Assembly: GCA_028671895.1 (NCBI GenBank)
Contig: CM053813.1
Location: 44,858,501-44,922,500 of the forward strand
Direction: 5' to 3'
From: Oenanthe sinensis
Taxonomy: Eukaryota > Streptophyta > Magnoliopsida > Apiales > Apiaceae
Length of the DNA stretch: 64,000 nt
Under the pieces are notes generated by a model, which made no database searches, had not been told where the DNA came from, and saw only the letters and a list, made by a program, of their open reading frames with translations. Below are positions 12,755-24,186 of this stretch, in pieces. Both the position numbers and the translations under genes were made by a program. How positions within the stretch are numbered: position 1 is the stretch's first letter; each line of letters begins with the position of its first letter.

Positions 12755-14236
12755 TTACCATGATCCACCTCCGGTGCCTAACATTCCGTTCCAAAACCCA
12801 TTCGACTGTTCGTCTCCTCCGTGATCTCGACTGTTGTTTTGGTGATCATCAGAAGTGTGATCATCAGGATTAGTTGCATTACCAGGGGCTTGAAGCTTCA
12901 GATCTTCAGATGGAAACAAATGCCCTCCAAGGCCAGTACTCACAGTATTATTGCTGATTTCAAGCTCATTGTCCAAAGAAAAATTATGACCCGACACTGG
13001 TTTCAAGAATTGATGATATTGGTCAGCGGCATTCAGAGGAAACCCCAAGAATGTGTTGGAACTCGGAATGTTATTATCACTGGTCATATTTGAAAGCATT
13101 GGCATGAATGAGTTTCCCAATCCCCTTGATGATTGAATTCCAGTAAGCAATTCCATAGCTGAAAGATGATGAGTACTAGTAGAGTTTGTAGGCGAACAAG
13201 TCGAATAAGTATTCGCCATTGTGTTCCCAATACTATCAAAATTAGGCACTTGAATTAGCTGAGAAAGTGTCTTGAAATCATTACTTGATTCATGAGTGAA
13301 CCCCAAGTTGAGATCTTGATGATCATCATAAAGACTACTAATCTTACTAGGGTTTTGACAAGAATTCGATACTCGGGGTTGTTCTAAAGGTACCGGTACT
13401 GCTACTAGATGATCTTGATCCGCAGATGAAAGTATAACTTTCTTCGACGAAGCTGATGAGTTAGATTGTGAAGGCGAAGAATTCAAAGATCTCTTATTGT
13501 TCTTCCTCGAACCTCCTCCAACAGGAATGTTTCGAAGAGAACCACCTTCAGTCCAATACCTTCGACAAGTTTTGCAAAAATATCTGGGCTGTGAAAGACT
13601 GTAATTGTTGTAGTAACAAAACTTGGTGTTGGTTGAGTTGCACCTTGGACAGTTTATAATTTGTTGCACTTCTTTCTGTTGCCTGGCTTTCTTGCAGCTT
13701 TCTGATGATGAAGATGTAATACAAGGCTTTTGTGGTGCTGTTGTATTTGTTACAACCACTATTTCTTCCATTGGCTTCACTACTATCTCCTTAATTATAT
13801 TTGTTCAAATCAAACACAAAACAAGAAAATAAATTAGATAAAAGCAAAAGCAAGATTTCCTATGTGTAGCAGGTGCTACAAGATTGACACACAGCAGGCA
13901 AACAAACAAAAAAGAAGGGCTTTTTACAATACACTTAACTATAAATCACCAAGCCTACTAGATACAAAATAGAAAAAGGAACAGACAAATAATAATAATA
14001 AATGAAAATCAATCAATATTTTTTTCTAAAGTCCAAACCAGGCCTTTTTCTCAGTAGCTTAAACTTTAAGGGAATTAAGATAAAGTAAGGTACAAAAACT
14101 TGAAATTAATTAGAACAAATATTTAAAAATTAATCAACAGCTAGCTAGTTAAAATTGAAGGACCATTTGAACAAGATTATTAGAGTGATGTATAGATCTA
14201 AGATATATGTACCTGTGGCCATTGAGCTGTGTCCAT
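12755..14236 (-). CDS. Dof-type zinc finger transcription factor, DOF4.6-like
   Basis: Two exons on the minus strand. The short first exon, 14236-14213, encodes MDTAQWPQ. The second, 13789-12755, starts EIVVKPMEEIVV. They join in phase 0 across a GT-AG intron of 423 bp, giving 352 residues. The Dof finger has C55, C58, C80 and C83 in C-x2-C-x21-C-x2-C spacing (CPRCNSTNTKFCYYNN, CKTCRRYWTEGGSLRN), followed by the basic GGGSRKNNKRS tail. The N-terminus and the C-terminal FWNGMLGTGGGSW resemble Arabidopsis DOF4.6 (VDOF1) and the DAG1/DAG2 group. Dof factors bind AAAG cores in promoters; DOF4.6 relatives are linked to vascular development. The central region is low-complexity, rich in Ser and Asn. 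Starting in exon 2 alone would lose the conserved N-terminal octapeptide, so I use the two-exon model. Confidence 0.94.
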
Positions 14237-15786
14237 GGATGAAAAGAAGGTATAGGTAGCAGATGAGATTGAGTGAAGAAGAAGAAGAAGAGAAAAATTC
14301 ACCTGCAAGTGGCTTTTAAAAAGCAGAAAAGGGAATGTGTTTAGATGGTGGGTGTTTGTGTGCCTTGTGTGCTTGTCTGCTTTATGTGTCTATTCGGTGT
14401 GAAAGAATTTAATTGGTATAATGTATAATGTACACTATGCGTATATAATAATTGCATGCATATGTATAGTTATTTGCGGAATCAAGTTTTACCCCACTAT
14501 CATCGAAAAATAATCGAAATTTTATATATTAAATCTAATAATTTTAATTTCAGTTGATATGTTTCGTTAATTTAGTGGAGAGAATAAATGTTCTCTTTTT
14601 GTTTATTGTACCGCACTAGCAGTCTAGCACTAGGAACTCGAGTAGTAACCTTACATTATTATGCCATTGTGGGCTTTGTGGGTGGTTGTGCTAGTGCCGT
14701 GGTGCTGTCGTCAGAATTTGATTTGCGAGAGGAAATATATACGACAAAATACAAAATTAATGAATTTGATTTAGCATATTTTAATTAATCAACTAAATAC
14801 ATTTCACACCGGTTGAAAGCAATCTTTGTTATGTAGGTCCTGGATGTCAATTTACTACGTGTAATAATAATCTATCATTATTAGCAAAACAGCACTTCTC
14901 ATAATTGCCTATTTGTCTATAATTATTAAGATTAGTGGGGAAAAAATATTAAGCTAAATTAAAATATTTACTGTACGTGGTCCGAACTCGATTAATTTAC
15001 GATTCTAACATGTAAAAAAAATTACGATTCTAACTTCGTTATTATACACATGCATTAGTGCATTACTATTAAAGAAGTGAAAAAAAATATTATAGTAAAC
15101 TGAAAACTGGAAACTGGACGACAAACTAATGGGATCATAACCCTTAAATATAAAATCTTTTATTCGAACTATTCTGGAAAGATAGTTATAAACAATTACA
15201 CATTATAGCGATTAAACGCAACAAAACAGCACATCATACTTGAGCGCACGCTTCCTTTTATAGTGCATACACGTTCGTGTACACACACTGACACACGCTT
15301 ATAAACCTATAAATTAACAAGCGAAAAACTGTTGTCGCAGGAATAATGGGTAATTAACATATCATTTGTGACTATACAAACAATAATCCCTGCACTTAAT
15401 TAGCCGGTAGTATCAATTAATATCCCATTTTTAAACTGGGGAAAACGATCGATTAAACGTTAGTTACCTGAGATCAATCACATTAGCAGTGAGCGCATTC
15501 TATATATTCAGGCACATCTTGACTGACGATCTTTCATATAAATTGAAATAATATTATGACTAAAGATGGGGATATATAGAATTCATTTGATTTATCTAAA
15601 TAATAATTTACAAATTTAAATGAGAAAAAGGCATATTAAATTAACCTTACCTGCAGATGTTTAATTACATCAGACTAAACGACTACAAACTATGCGTTTA
15701 ATGTATTAGTCTTAAAGGCTAACACAACTTGTTACTTGCCAAAATGCAATGTTCTCTTCTCCATGATCAGTATATTGATATTTTAA
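14237..15786. other. Promoter side of the Dof gene; no other gene
   Basis: A GAAGAAGAAGAAGAAG run just upstream of the Dof start (about 14275-14292) probably lies in the 5' UTR. The rest is AT-rich with no supported gene or RNA. Confidence 0.35.
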
Positions 15787-15832
15787 CACTACAAGAAATT
15801 CTAGTGTTTGCGACCGTAAAAACCGCCGTACA
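15787..15832 (+). mobile_element. Terminal fragment of a CACTA (En/Spm) transposon
   Basis: CACTACAAGAAATTCTAGTG followed by TTTGCGACCG is the hallmark terminus of plant CACTA elements (CACTACAAGAAA). No matching inverted end (TTTCTTGTAGTG) was seen nearby. It is therefore an orphan end, cut off after ~45 bases and followed directly by a foldback MITE. Confidence 0.65.
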
Positions 15833-15847
15833 AGTTTTCAAAAGAGG

Positions 15848-16050
15848 AATGTTAGAGAAGTAAACAAATTTCTCAAAAAGTTTTTCAAATAACATATGTC
15901 TCATTCTGATTGATTGTGAAAATAATTAATTAGATGTAGTTATGTACATTCAAATCAATAATATCAATTAAAACTACATATCTTAATATATTAATCATGC
16001 CATATCATTTTGAAAAATATTTTTGAAAAATTTATTTAGTTCCTAACATT
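15848..16050. mobile_element. MITE with ~45-bp imperfect terminal inverted repeats (203 bp)
   Basis: The left end AATGTTAGAGAAGTAAACAA, continuing TTTCTCAAAAAG, pairs with the reverse complement of the right end, AATGTTAGGAACTAAATAAA continuing TTTTTCAAAAAT. It is AT-rich and non-coding. I could not identify a target duplication with certainty. Confidence 0.65.
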
Positions 16051-16379
16051 ACAAAATTGATGTATAAAGTTATTCATAGCTGTTGAGTGAGTCGTTGTAT
16101 ATATGAACCAGCTGAGTTATATAAGGGGTTAGTGGATTGATTATGCCTCCATTCTAATAGAAAAAAATATATTATGGACGCTATAATTTATATTCGCAAC
16201 AAGATATATGTAAACGCATTCACAACATGATAAGATATACATATATTATACACTCTAGCATGCATGCATGCACAATTTATTTTTTTTAATGCACGGGGAT
16301 AATCATTTAACTTGCTATTTTAATCTAATATGAAAGAAAATCTTGGTTTTATTCACAACACGATAGGAGTCAAGTAAGA

Positions 16380-16625
16380 CCTGCCGTCGGCGGTGGGTCC
16401 CACCGGAGAAGGTTAGCGAAATGTACACATAGATGTCGCGACGATGGGCCCACTCCAGTTGAGAAAATGGGAGTGTGGGGTTGATTTGAAGGCTGTGGGC
16501 GGTGGATAAGTGGAGTGTGTGGGGTCCAGCTGGGGTTTGTAGTGAACTCTACGCATGTATTCCTGTGTGTCTATATATCTATCTATTTGCACCGTCCCGG
16601 CCGACGCTCCCGTAATTCTCAATTT
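16380..16625. promoter_or_regulatory. GC-rich non-coding island with TCP-type palindromes
   Basis: This ~240-bp stretch stands out sharply from its AT-rich surroundings. It contains CGGTGGGTCCCACCG (16391-16405), a perfect palindrome around one base that includes the GTGGGNCCCAC class TCP-binding consensus. It also contains TGGGCCCAC (near 16445) and GTGGGGTCC (near 16520). A minus-strand ORF of 69 codons crosses it but shows no family features. Possible regulatory element or promoter of an unannotated transcript; inference from motifs only. Confidence 0.35.
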
Positions 16626-18284
16626 CTTAAGATTGCCCCCTCGTACAAACCAAGTGTACTAGGTTAAAGGTCGTATTTGACTAATTTGTTTTGTTTTTTT
16701 TACAGTAATTTATAGCCACTAACACAGTTTCGGTATTTGTTTACGAAAGTGGTTCAAGGGAATAGGACAAGTTAGATAGGCTGAATTTTCTACTGATTTT
16801 ATAAAATAAAGATAAATTTTGTCTAATCTCGAAAAATTAAGTATATTTTGAATGGTATGTATCCATTGTAGTCGGGGTCTTTTAACATTCTTATTTACCA
16901 CTAATTCACAAGAATTAAATTTATGATTTAGTTATAACCCTTAATAAACTACAGTTTAATAGATAAATTCGAATTCTATGTAAACTGTACCTGTATAATT
17001 AGTTCTTTTCGTACTAAATACGGTCAACCTCAACCGAATTAGTAGTTATATTATCGTTTACTAAAGTTTATAATTTAACAATTGAACTATAGAATCATTT
17101 AGGCTAATTTTCTTCTAATATTAAAGTTCGTTGTTTAAATATATGTGTTTAATCGACATAAACTATATTTAGGGCGAGATTCTACTGTCATGCTCACAAA
17201 GGATGCTATTATGATGATTGATGATTAGTTGATTACTCATCATCCATGTGAGCTCATTTTCTTTAATGATTTGTTACTTACATTTAAGATCATATTGCTT
17301 TACAGTATTTTGGGCTGGCAGAGCAACGGAAGCCCAATTGTTATGTTGAACTTTTATCAGACTATTTGAAGTTCATGTTACTTACTTGATGCTTGTTCAG
17401 CTGGATGGTTAGAATTGGTTAGTTTTAGGCTTTTAGCCCAAAAAGAGTTAAAGGTCTGAGCCTTCTTCTGATGATTGTGGACAATTCAGACTAAGATTAT
17501 GTATGAACCTTCAAATTATAGTACTGTACACCTAAAAAATTTAGAAAAATGCATGGTAACTCAATATTCATTTAAACTTAATTAAATATTAATAATTTTT
17601 TTCCAAAAAAAAATATTGATTTGTAATATATGATTACAAATTGTACTCCGCTATCTACTATTGTTGCAAGTAGGTTACATGAGAGCTAAGTTTCTAATCG
17701 GTTGTGTCATTTAGCATGCCAATTGCCAACAATATCTAAATTATTTCATTAATTATTTATTCTTATATAATTATCGCAAGGGAATAATATATTTTCACAC
17801 AAGAGAACTATAGATGATGTGTTTGCATAATTTGGACGCATGATGGGCGTCCATTCATGCCGCCATTTAAATAAACTATCCTAATCGATTCTACAAGCTT
17901 CTTTCAAGTAATCGAAACATCAAGAAGTCTAGAACCCCACTTACTATTTTTAGATGTTGACCTCTTTGATTTGCTATACGATTTTACAACCTTGTTTTAT
18001 TAATTTCTACTATGTTCAAAAGTACGTAAAAACACCTATAAATTAAATATAGTTGTTCTTGCTTCTTGTCAGTTGTCACGAGTTAAGGTAATAATCCAAT
18101 TTTTCTTTATGTGTCGAAACATCAAACTTTATTATTTGATGGGAAGAGTAAAAGTAACGGTTCAGCTAACAAATTAGTACTTTGTGTCAACTCATTAGAA
18201 AATGTATTCATCAGACCACTAGGATTTGTTATGATTTCATAGGATACAGGCCATGACTTTACAGTTCTCGTACAAACTTTGCCC
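16626..18284. other. Gene-poor spacer
   Basis: AT-rich sequence with only short unsupported ORFs. No mobile element ends, RNA genes or conserved domains were recognised. Confidence 0.35.
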
Positions 18285-18927
18285 ATGTATACCTGTGTTC
18301 TCAGAACCGGACCGGACCGGACCGGCCGGTTCGACCGGCCGGACCGCTAACCGGTGGCAGGTCCGGTTCGGTTCACCCCTAAAACCAGTCCCCCGATTTT
18401 CCTGTTCAAAACCGGCAAAAAACCGGTGAAAACCGGTACTGAACCGGACCGGCGGGCGGTTTATATACAAAAAAAAAACATCAAACCCACTTCACTTTTT
18501 CCAGTTCTAGGTTTCTTTCTTTTTCGGCGATTAAGAATCTCCTCCTCCTTTCCTTCTTCCGATTGACAAAAGATTGCTCTAATCTTCAGCTCAAGTCTAC
18601 TTACAACTTTACAAGAAACTTGCACTGGTCTGTCTCTTCTCTTCTCTTCAAATTAATTACTATGTTAGATCTGCATTCTACATCTATAACTTTGTTAATT
18701 ACTCTCTGTATATATCTATATCTTGTTAATTGCACTCTGTATGTATATTTGGATTGTGAACTTTTTTCATTTTGCTAGTTCTCCCTTTTTTTAATTTGTA
18801 TACTCTGTATATAAATACATGGATTTGAAATTGTATTATGTATGTATAACTTTGTTAATTAATTCTCCCTTTTTTTTATAAAGTTTATTTGAAATTGTAG
18901 AACATAGATTCATTTACGCATCCGGAG

Positions 18928-19362
18928 ATGGAACAAAGTGATGGTAGTTCTGCTCTAAATCCTCGTCGAAAGACCGACATTGCGTGGAAGCATTGTTATG
19001 AAGTACCACAACTAAGCGGAAAGACAAAAGCTATCAAATGTGCATATTGTGATCAAGTTATATGTGGTGGAGGAATCAACCGCATGAAGCAGCATCTTGT
19101 CGGCGTTCTTGGTAATGTAAAACATTGTAAGAAAGTTCCTGAACATGTTCGTTTTGAAATTGTTGGATCATTAATAGAAATTGCACAAAATAAAAGAAGA
19201 AATTCCACACAACTAGAAAGTGATGATGTTGAAGAAATTCCAAATCCAAAGGACGATGTAGGTGAAAGTAGTAAGAGAAAAAAAACAATGACTATTGGAA
19301 GTTACATGAAAGCTAGTTTAGGCATTGACTCATCTCAACCTAGTATACAAGTAAAATTGTAA
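18928..19362 (+). CDS. BED-type zinc finger protein inside the hAT element
   Basis: ORF of 144 residues. The BED finger has C38 and C41 (KCAYCDQVICGGGINRMKQH), H56 and C67 (or H66), within the usual plant hAT context WKHC...KHCKKVPEHV. The C-terminal part is low-complexity and ends KRKKTMTIGSYMKASLGI, resembling the linker that precedes the catalytic domain in full transposases. The ORF then stops. The RNase H-like core and the C-terminal dimerisation domain are absent, so the product could at most bind transposon ends or DNA. A pyrimidine-rich leader at 18480-18660 looks like a 5' UTR. It may be a decayed transposase fragment or an expressed DNA-binding peptide; only transcripts can tell. 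Confidence 0.75.
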   Translation: MEQSDGSSALNPRRKTDIAWKHCYEVPQLSGKTKAIKCAYCDQVICGGGINRMKQHLVGVLGNVKHCKKVPEHVRFEIVGSLIEIAQNKRRNSTQLESDDVEEIPNPKDDVGESSKRKKTMTIGSYMKASLGIDSSQPSIQVKL

Positions 19363-19570
19363 AGTAAGACAACAAAGACATATGCTTATTGATGAAGATG
19401 ATTAAATATTTTAGTCTTAACTCCAAAAAAAAACTCCATGAAAATGATTAGTCATTGTTATTTCATTATTTGTATAATCAGATTTTCAGTTTATTTTTTT
19501 TTGCTTTAATGCAGATTATTCATAATTTTCAGACTGTATTATATATATAAATAATTAAATAAATAAATAA

Positions 19571-19595
19571 ATATATATATATATATATATATATA
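19571..19595. repeat. (AT)n microsatellite
   Basis: Uninterrupted AT dinucleotide run inside the right part of the hAT element. Confidence 0.8.
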
Positions 19596-19725
19596 ATTAT
19601 ATATTACATAATTATGACGTCACACCGGTTGAATCACTGGTCAAACTAGTTGAACCAATCGAACCAGTAACCAGTAGGGCTTCCGGTTCGATGCCCAGTC
19701 CGATTCTGAGAACACAGATGTATAC

Positions 19726-22700
19726 TCATAAACAATACGAGGCCCCTTAACTTTACAAAATGTTTGTATAATACTCCTACTTTGTTATTTTCTGCAAATA
19801 AACATAAAAATATAATCAACAAACTTAATATATAAATTAGGTACAACATTTTTTAATTAAATAATAGATAAAAAATTGTTTGATATTTAGAAATAATTTT
19901 TTTAAAAGTGTTTTTTATTTAAAAACTACTTAAGAACAAAAAAGGTCTTTATATTTTTTTAAAAAATTATTTTTTTTCCAGTTTTTTGGGAAATAACTAT
20001 AAATTTTACTAATAAACATTCTCATTTTTTTAATATTATATTTTAATTATCATTAGATCCGTTAGTTAATGGTCAGAAATACGATGATTTTAAGAAAAAT
20101 ATGGAAAACGATAGTAATCAACTGCATTATTACACTATTGCTGCATTATTACACTATTACTCTATTACTCTATTATATTTTTAAATTCATTAATTTGATG
20201 TTTTGTAGTTTTGTAATTGGTAGATTACTATAATATACTCCTATATTATTATCATGACTATGATTATGTTTATTTTGGATACATATTACTAATTATGTAA
20301 ACGCAATGCAATTCTGAATGTGTGCATGGTTGTTAGCATTTTGTAGCTTAAAATAAGTAAATAATTCAGATGTAAATTGTAATGGTCGGTTGCTAAAGCA
20401 GAGAACGTAAATATAGTAAATTAAATTCTGATATGAAATAGATTATAGAAAGCTTTCTACTCTTCTGCCATGAAGTTGGTACATGGTAATAGTCTGATAA
20501 ATACTGGGAGCAATGCGCCACCAGCCCGCCATACATGAGTGCTGCAAATATTACAAAATATTAAACTCAAACGACATGCACAACAATTCAGACTTAAAAA
20601 ATAAATAATACTCCTAATTAAAATGATTTTACTGCGGTACGTACTAGATCTATCTGCCAATATAATGATAGACAAAAACTGTAGTATAACTGCTGACGAC
20701 TGCTCAAGAATCTAGATAGCTGTCTCTGGTTAAGAGACATGCTTCTGAAGAGCCTAGGGTGTAGATAAGAATTCAGTAGTACTACTAAATTCTTTCTTTG
20801 AGATATAGTATTAGTATACACTCCCTACTCCCTACTCTCATAAGCATGGGTGTCTCCTTTTTCTTAGGCGAGATATGTCGTGTAAGAACACATGTATAGT
20901 TGTATACACGTTTCTATTATCGCAAATGTTATCGAGAAACAAATCCTGTTACATAATCGAATCAGCTTAGTTTTAAAGGGAGTATAAAGTTTGTATCCAA
21001 CTCTTTCTATACAAAATTAATACCAACACTCACCAAGCACGTGTTAATATAAGCTGTGTTGGAGTATAAAAGTTCTCTCTTGGAACTTGTTGCGCATGTT
21101 CGAGTATGTATATTTTTCACCGAATTTTCTTGAGGAAGAATAAAATATACTCCACATACATTATTAAGCACTCCCTTATTTCTAAAAAACTTGTAATTAA
21201 AAATGTGTTTGTTAAATTTTAAAAGCAGATTTGTGAAAAAATATTTCTATCTAAAAACTGCTTTTAGAAAAAATAGGTTCTCCCAAACTTTTGAAAAAAA
21301 GTTTTTCCACTTTTACGGTACAGATTTCACTATCAAACCATTTGAAAAATAATATTTTTTATATTATATCTAGAAATATACATAAATAAAAAATTACCAA
21401 ATTCACCATCACTTTTCTTTACAGAGCAACAGAACCTTATTCATGTTTTGCGTTCAAATTTATGAAACTTTAACCCAACGTGAACATACATTATTATATA
21501 ATGTAGTAGAAAAGAATTATAAAATTCCAGTTAAAAATTTGATTAAGATTATAAGGAAATAATTTTAAGAATCTAATTAAAAAATTGATGGTAGACACAG
21601 AGAATATGCAGTATCGTTCCATGTTTTTTTTTATAGATAGTTGTTATTATTCTACATTATTGTGAAAGATTATATGAATAATGAAAGTGATCATTAGATT
21701 TGAAATTTTAATATACGTTTGTTTTTTACATAAATCAAACGATTCAATAATTTCATTTGCATATATACCTTTCAATATTATACATAGCAATTATATGTTG
21801 CATGTACATGTACAACTCCAACATCTGTCTGCAAGTTCATAAGACAACGATGTGGATGATGGTAGCATGGGTGACCATGCCCCTATTCATGAATGAATAG
21901 TCTGGCCTTTTCAATCTTTTGGCACCACTGCCATTCGATCCATCACTATATTGTACTGTATATTTGGAGTATAAGGATAAGGCTGCTTATAATTGGTGCA
22001 TACATGCTTCTATGTTGTGGATATCAACACTTTATTACGAGTAGTAGTTACTTATACAACATCGATCATCACAACCCCCTCCCAAGCTATACACAACACA
22101 CACGAGCCATGACATATATTTAAAGAATTGACCTTTGTTAGAATAGCTGTAGTCTAGTCTGTACTGTATCCATTTATTGTCAACTATCTACAGTATTCAT
22201 GGCACGCGGAAGCACATTGTATGTGTAACACAACTCCACCGCGCTTCATAGATCATTTTTTTTCTAAATTTTAATCATACCGAATCACTATTTGGTAGCA
22301 CAATTCGATTCGATCGCTTTCAACTTTGAATTTTTAAGCTGAATTTCCACCTTTTGTGTGTCAAATAAAAGGAATTTAAGCTAGCTATATATAGGTAAAC
22401 AATCAGATTTAAGAAAAATGTAACCGAATACAATTCAAATTACCAAGAATAATTCCACTTTGGCAAAATTTACTTTTTTTCTGAAATTGAGTCTTCTATT
22501 AAAAATGTTAATCCTCTTATTTAAGGAACATACTCAAAAAATTTTGTTTTTGTTTTTGTGTTCGTTAGGAAATTTATCAAAAGAATTATTTTCATGTTTA
22601 TTTTATAATCCATTTATTTTCATTATCAGGTATGAACAATACTTAAACTATTTTTTGCTGAGTGTTGGATAATTTCTAGTAATAACATATTTATAAACTA

Positions 22701-23948
22701 ATCATGTAAACAAAGTGATCATTATACATATCACTTCTGAAACTAAATACTCAAGAACTTGGACTAGTTTTGTCTTTTGCCTTTTGTTTTGTTGCATTGA
22801 TTTCTTTGCTTTATTTCCATTTTATTTTTGAGTTGGGTGGAGGAGTCTTTGTTAGAACCTGGACAATTCAACAAGTCTATTATGTACTGCTAGGGAAAAC
22901 TAGAATAAAGGTGATAAAGAATTAAAGAAATCTTTCGTAACCACCGTTATTAATAAATTTCCAAGCTCTTATAATTAAGGAATTTAAATTTTTTGAAGAA
23001 TTTCTTATTAAAATAAAATGCATGTTAAAACGCTCTGTTTATATTTATTGGCTTAGCCTCTAAATTAAGCAACCGTTTTTCCACGCATGCGTTAACACAA
23101 ACTAGTGAATAAATATTATAATGCAAGTATATTTAAAAAAATAATTTTATGGTATTGTTAAATTATATATTTATATATGAACCCTGTTGGAGTACCTAAT
23201 TTTTAATTTACATTAAATATTAAACAATTTCTAAGTATCCAAATATAAATTTAATAAAATCCAGATTTTATTTCAAAGTTAATATAATTAATTAAGAGAG
23301 ATAGATCATTTCCTGATCGAATACTTGAGTGTATTATATGAAACATTTAATTATTTATTTTCGTAATTTATAAATAAAAATAGAATAAATGGAAAATAAA
23401 TATTTAGCAATATTAAATTTATTTGTTTAATGTATTTGTTGATCTCAGAAAAAATATACAAAATTAATCTTGAGATCCTTATTCTGATTAATTAAAATGA
23501 GAGTTTTGATATTACTTATTAATAATAAAACATATAGAAACCTAAATATAACAATACTAATATATAAACTTGAGAAGTTTAAATACATAAAATTAGATCT
23601 AAAAAATTCTTTAAAACCTCATTGTTAGATCTTTACAAAATACAAAAAAGTAAAAAAAAAAAATATCATTCCATAAAAGTAAAAAAAATCATTACCGCTA
23701 TAAGATTATAAAAAACAATTAAACATTATTATCGAATACCATGATTTTTAGTTAGTCCTTTAAAACTCGAAACTTTTCTTCTGAAATCCCAGAAAATCTT
23801 TAAAATTCCACATTGAATAATCCCTCTCAGGACATGGTCCTGGGCATATTTTAAATTGGATCGGTAGTATTTTATCAATTCTTGGTCCATCGAGGAAAAC
23901 TTGTTGCTACTATTCGTCGAGTTATGCATGGCGGATTGGAGAGCTGAA
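19726..23948. other. Gene-poor AT-rich spacer with decayed repeats
   Basis: No gene is supported. Segments at ~19830-19995 and ~21180-21330 resemble each other (TTTAAAAACTRCTT, then GGTCTTT/GGTTCTCCC, then AAAAA runs) and look like diverged copies of one MITE family. A short run of CTATTACT repeats lies near 20140-20175. A minus-strand stretch at 20460-20540 has a possible splice acceptor and open frames but no recognisable protein. Confidence 0.35.
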
Positions 23949-23965
23949 ATAAATATTATGTTTAG

Positions 23966-24168
23966 TTTTTTTTTTGAGAAAACAGATCATAAGCTTTTTA
24001 TTCAACATCTTGAGAAATTACATTGATAAGGAAGGGAGGTAGCGAGGACCATTCCTTGCAATCAGACATAGAAATGACTTCTCTAACAATTGTATGAGTT
24101 GCGCTGATCGTTTAATAAAATTGACTGAACAGGACTTTAAATCCTTAACAATAGATGAACAATCTGCT
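23966..24168 (-). mobile_element. 5'-truncated LINE insertion (3' end only, ~200 bp) with poly(A) and 17-18-bp target duplication
   Basis: On the minus strand, 24163-24002 encodes the very C-terminus of the RNase H-like domain found at the end of plant LINE reverse transcriptases. One frame gives DCSSIVKDLKSCSVNFIKRSA. After a frameshift comes EVISMSDCKEWSSLPPFLIN, then VISQDVE and a stop. A poly(A) tract follows (ten T on the plus strand, 23966-23975). The unit is flanked by ATAAATATTATGTTTAG (23949-23965) and ATAAATATTATGTTTTAG (24169-24186). A 3'-end-only copy, an A tail and a long target duplication are diagnostic of target-primed reverse transcription. Confidence 0.85.
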
Positions 24169-24186
24169 ATAAATATTATGTTTTAG

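Larger units (their letters stand above)
18293..19717. mobile_element. Non-autonomous hAT-type DNA transposon (1425 bp) with 8-bp target duplication
   Basis: The element is flanked by ATGTATAC at 18285-18292 and 19718-19725, a perfect 8-bp target duplication characteristic of hAT. Terminal inverted repeats are CTGTGTTCTCAGAACCGGAC on the left and, on the right (read in reverse), CTGTGTTCTCAGAATCGGAC. The subterminal regions are packed with CCGG/ACCGGT motifs (18300-18460 and 19620-19690), likely transposase-binding sites. It carries one BED zinc-finger ORF but no catalytic or dimerisation region, so it cannot encode a complete transposase. An (AT)n run sits near the right end. The perfect target duplication suggests a fairly recent insertion. 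Confidence 0.88.

Noticed and set aside
16413..16622. 69-codon minus-strand ORF in the GC-rich island
   Set aside because: Low-complexity translation without family features. Open by base composition.
18293..18313. Resemblance of the hAT end TGTGTTCTCAG to the 5' part of miR398
   Set aside because: Only the first 11 bases match. The sequence is the transposon terminal inverted repeat, repeated at the other end, with no miRNA hairpin.
20457..20545. Minus-strand open segment after a CAG acceptor-like site
   Set aside because: All three frames are partly open but none resembles a known protein, and no neighbouring exons could be joined.
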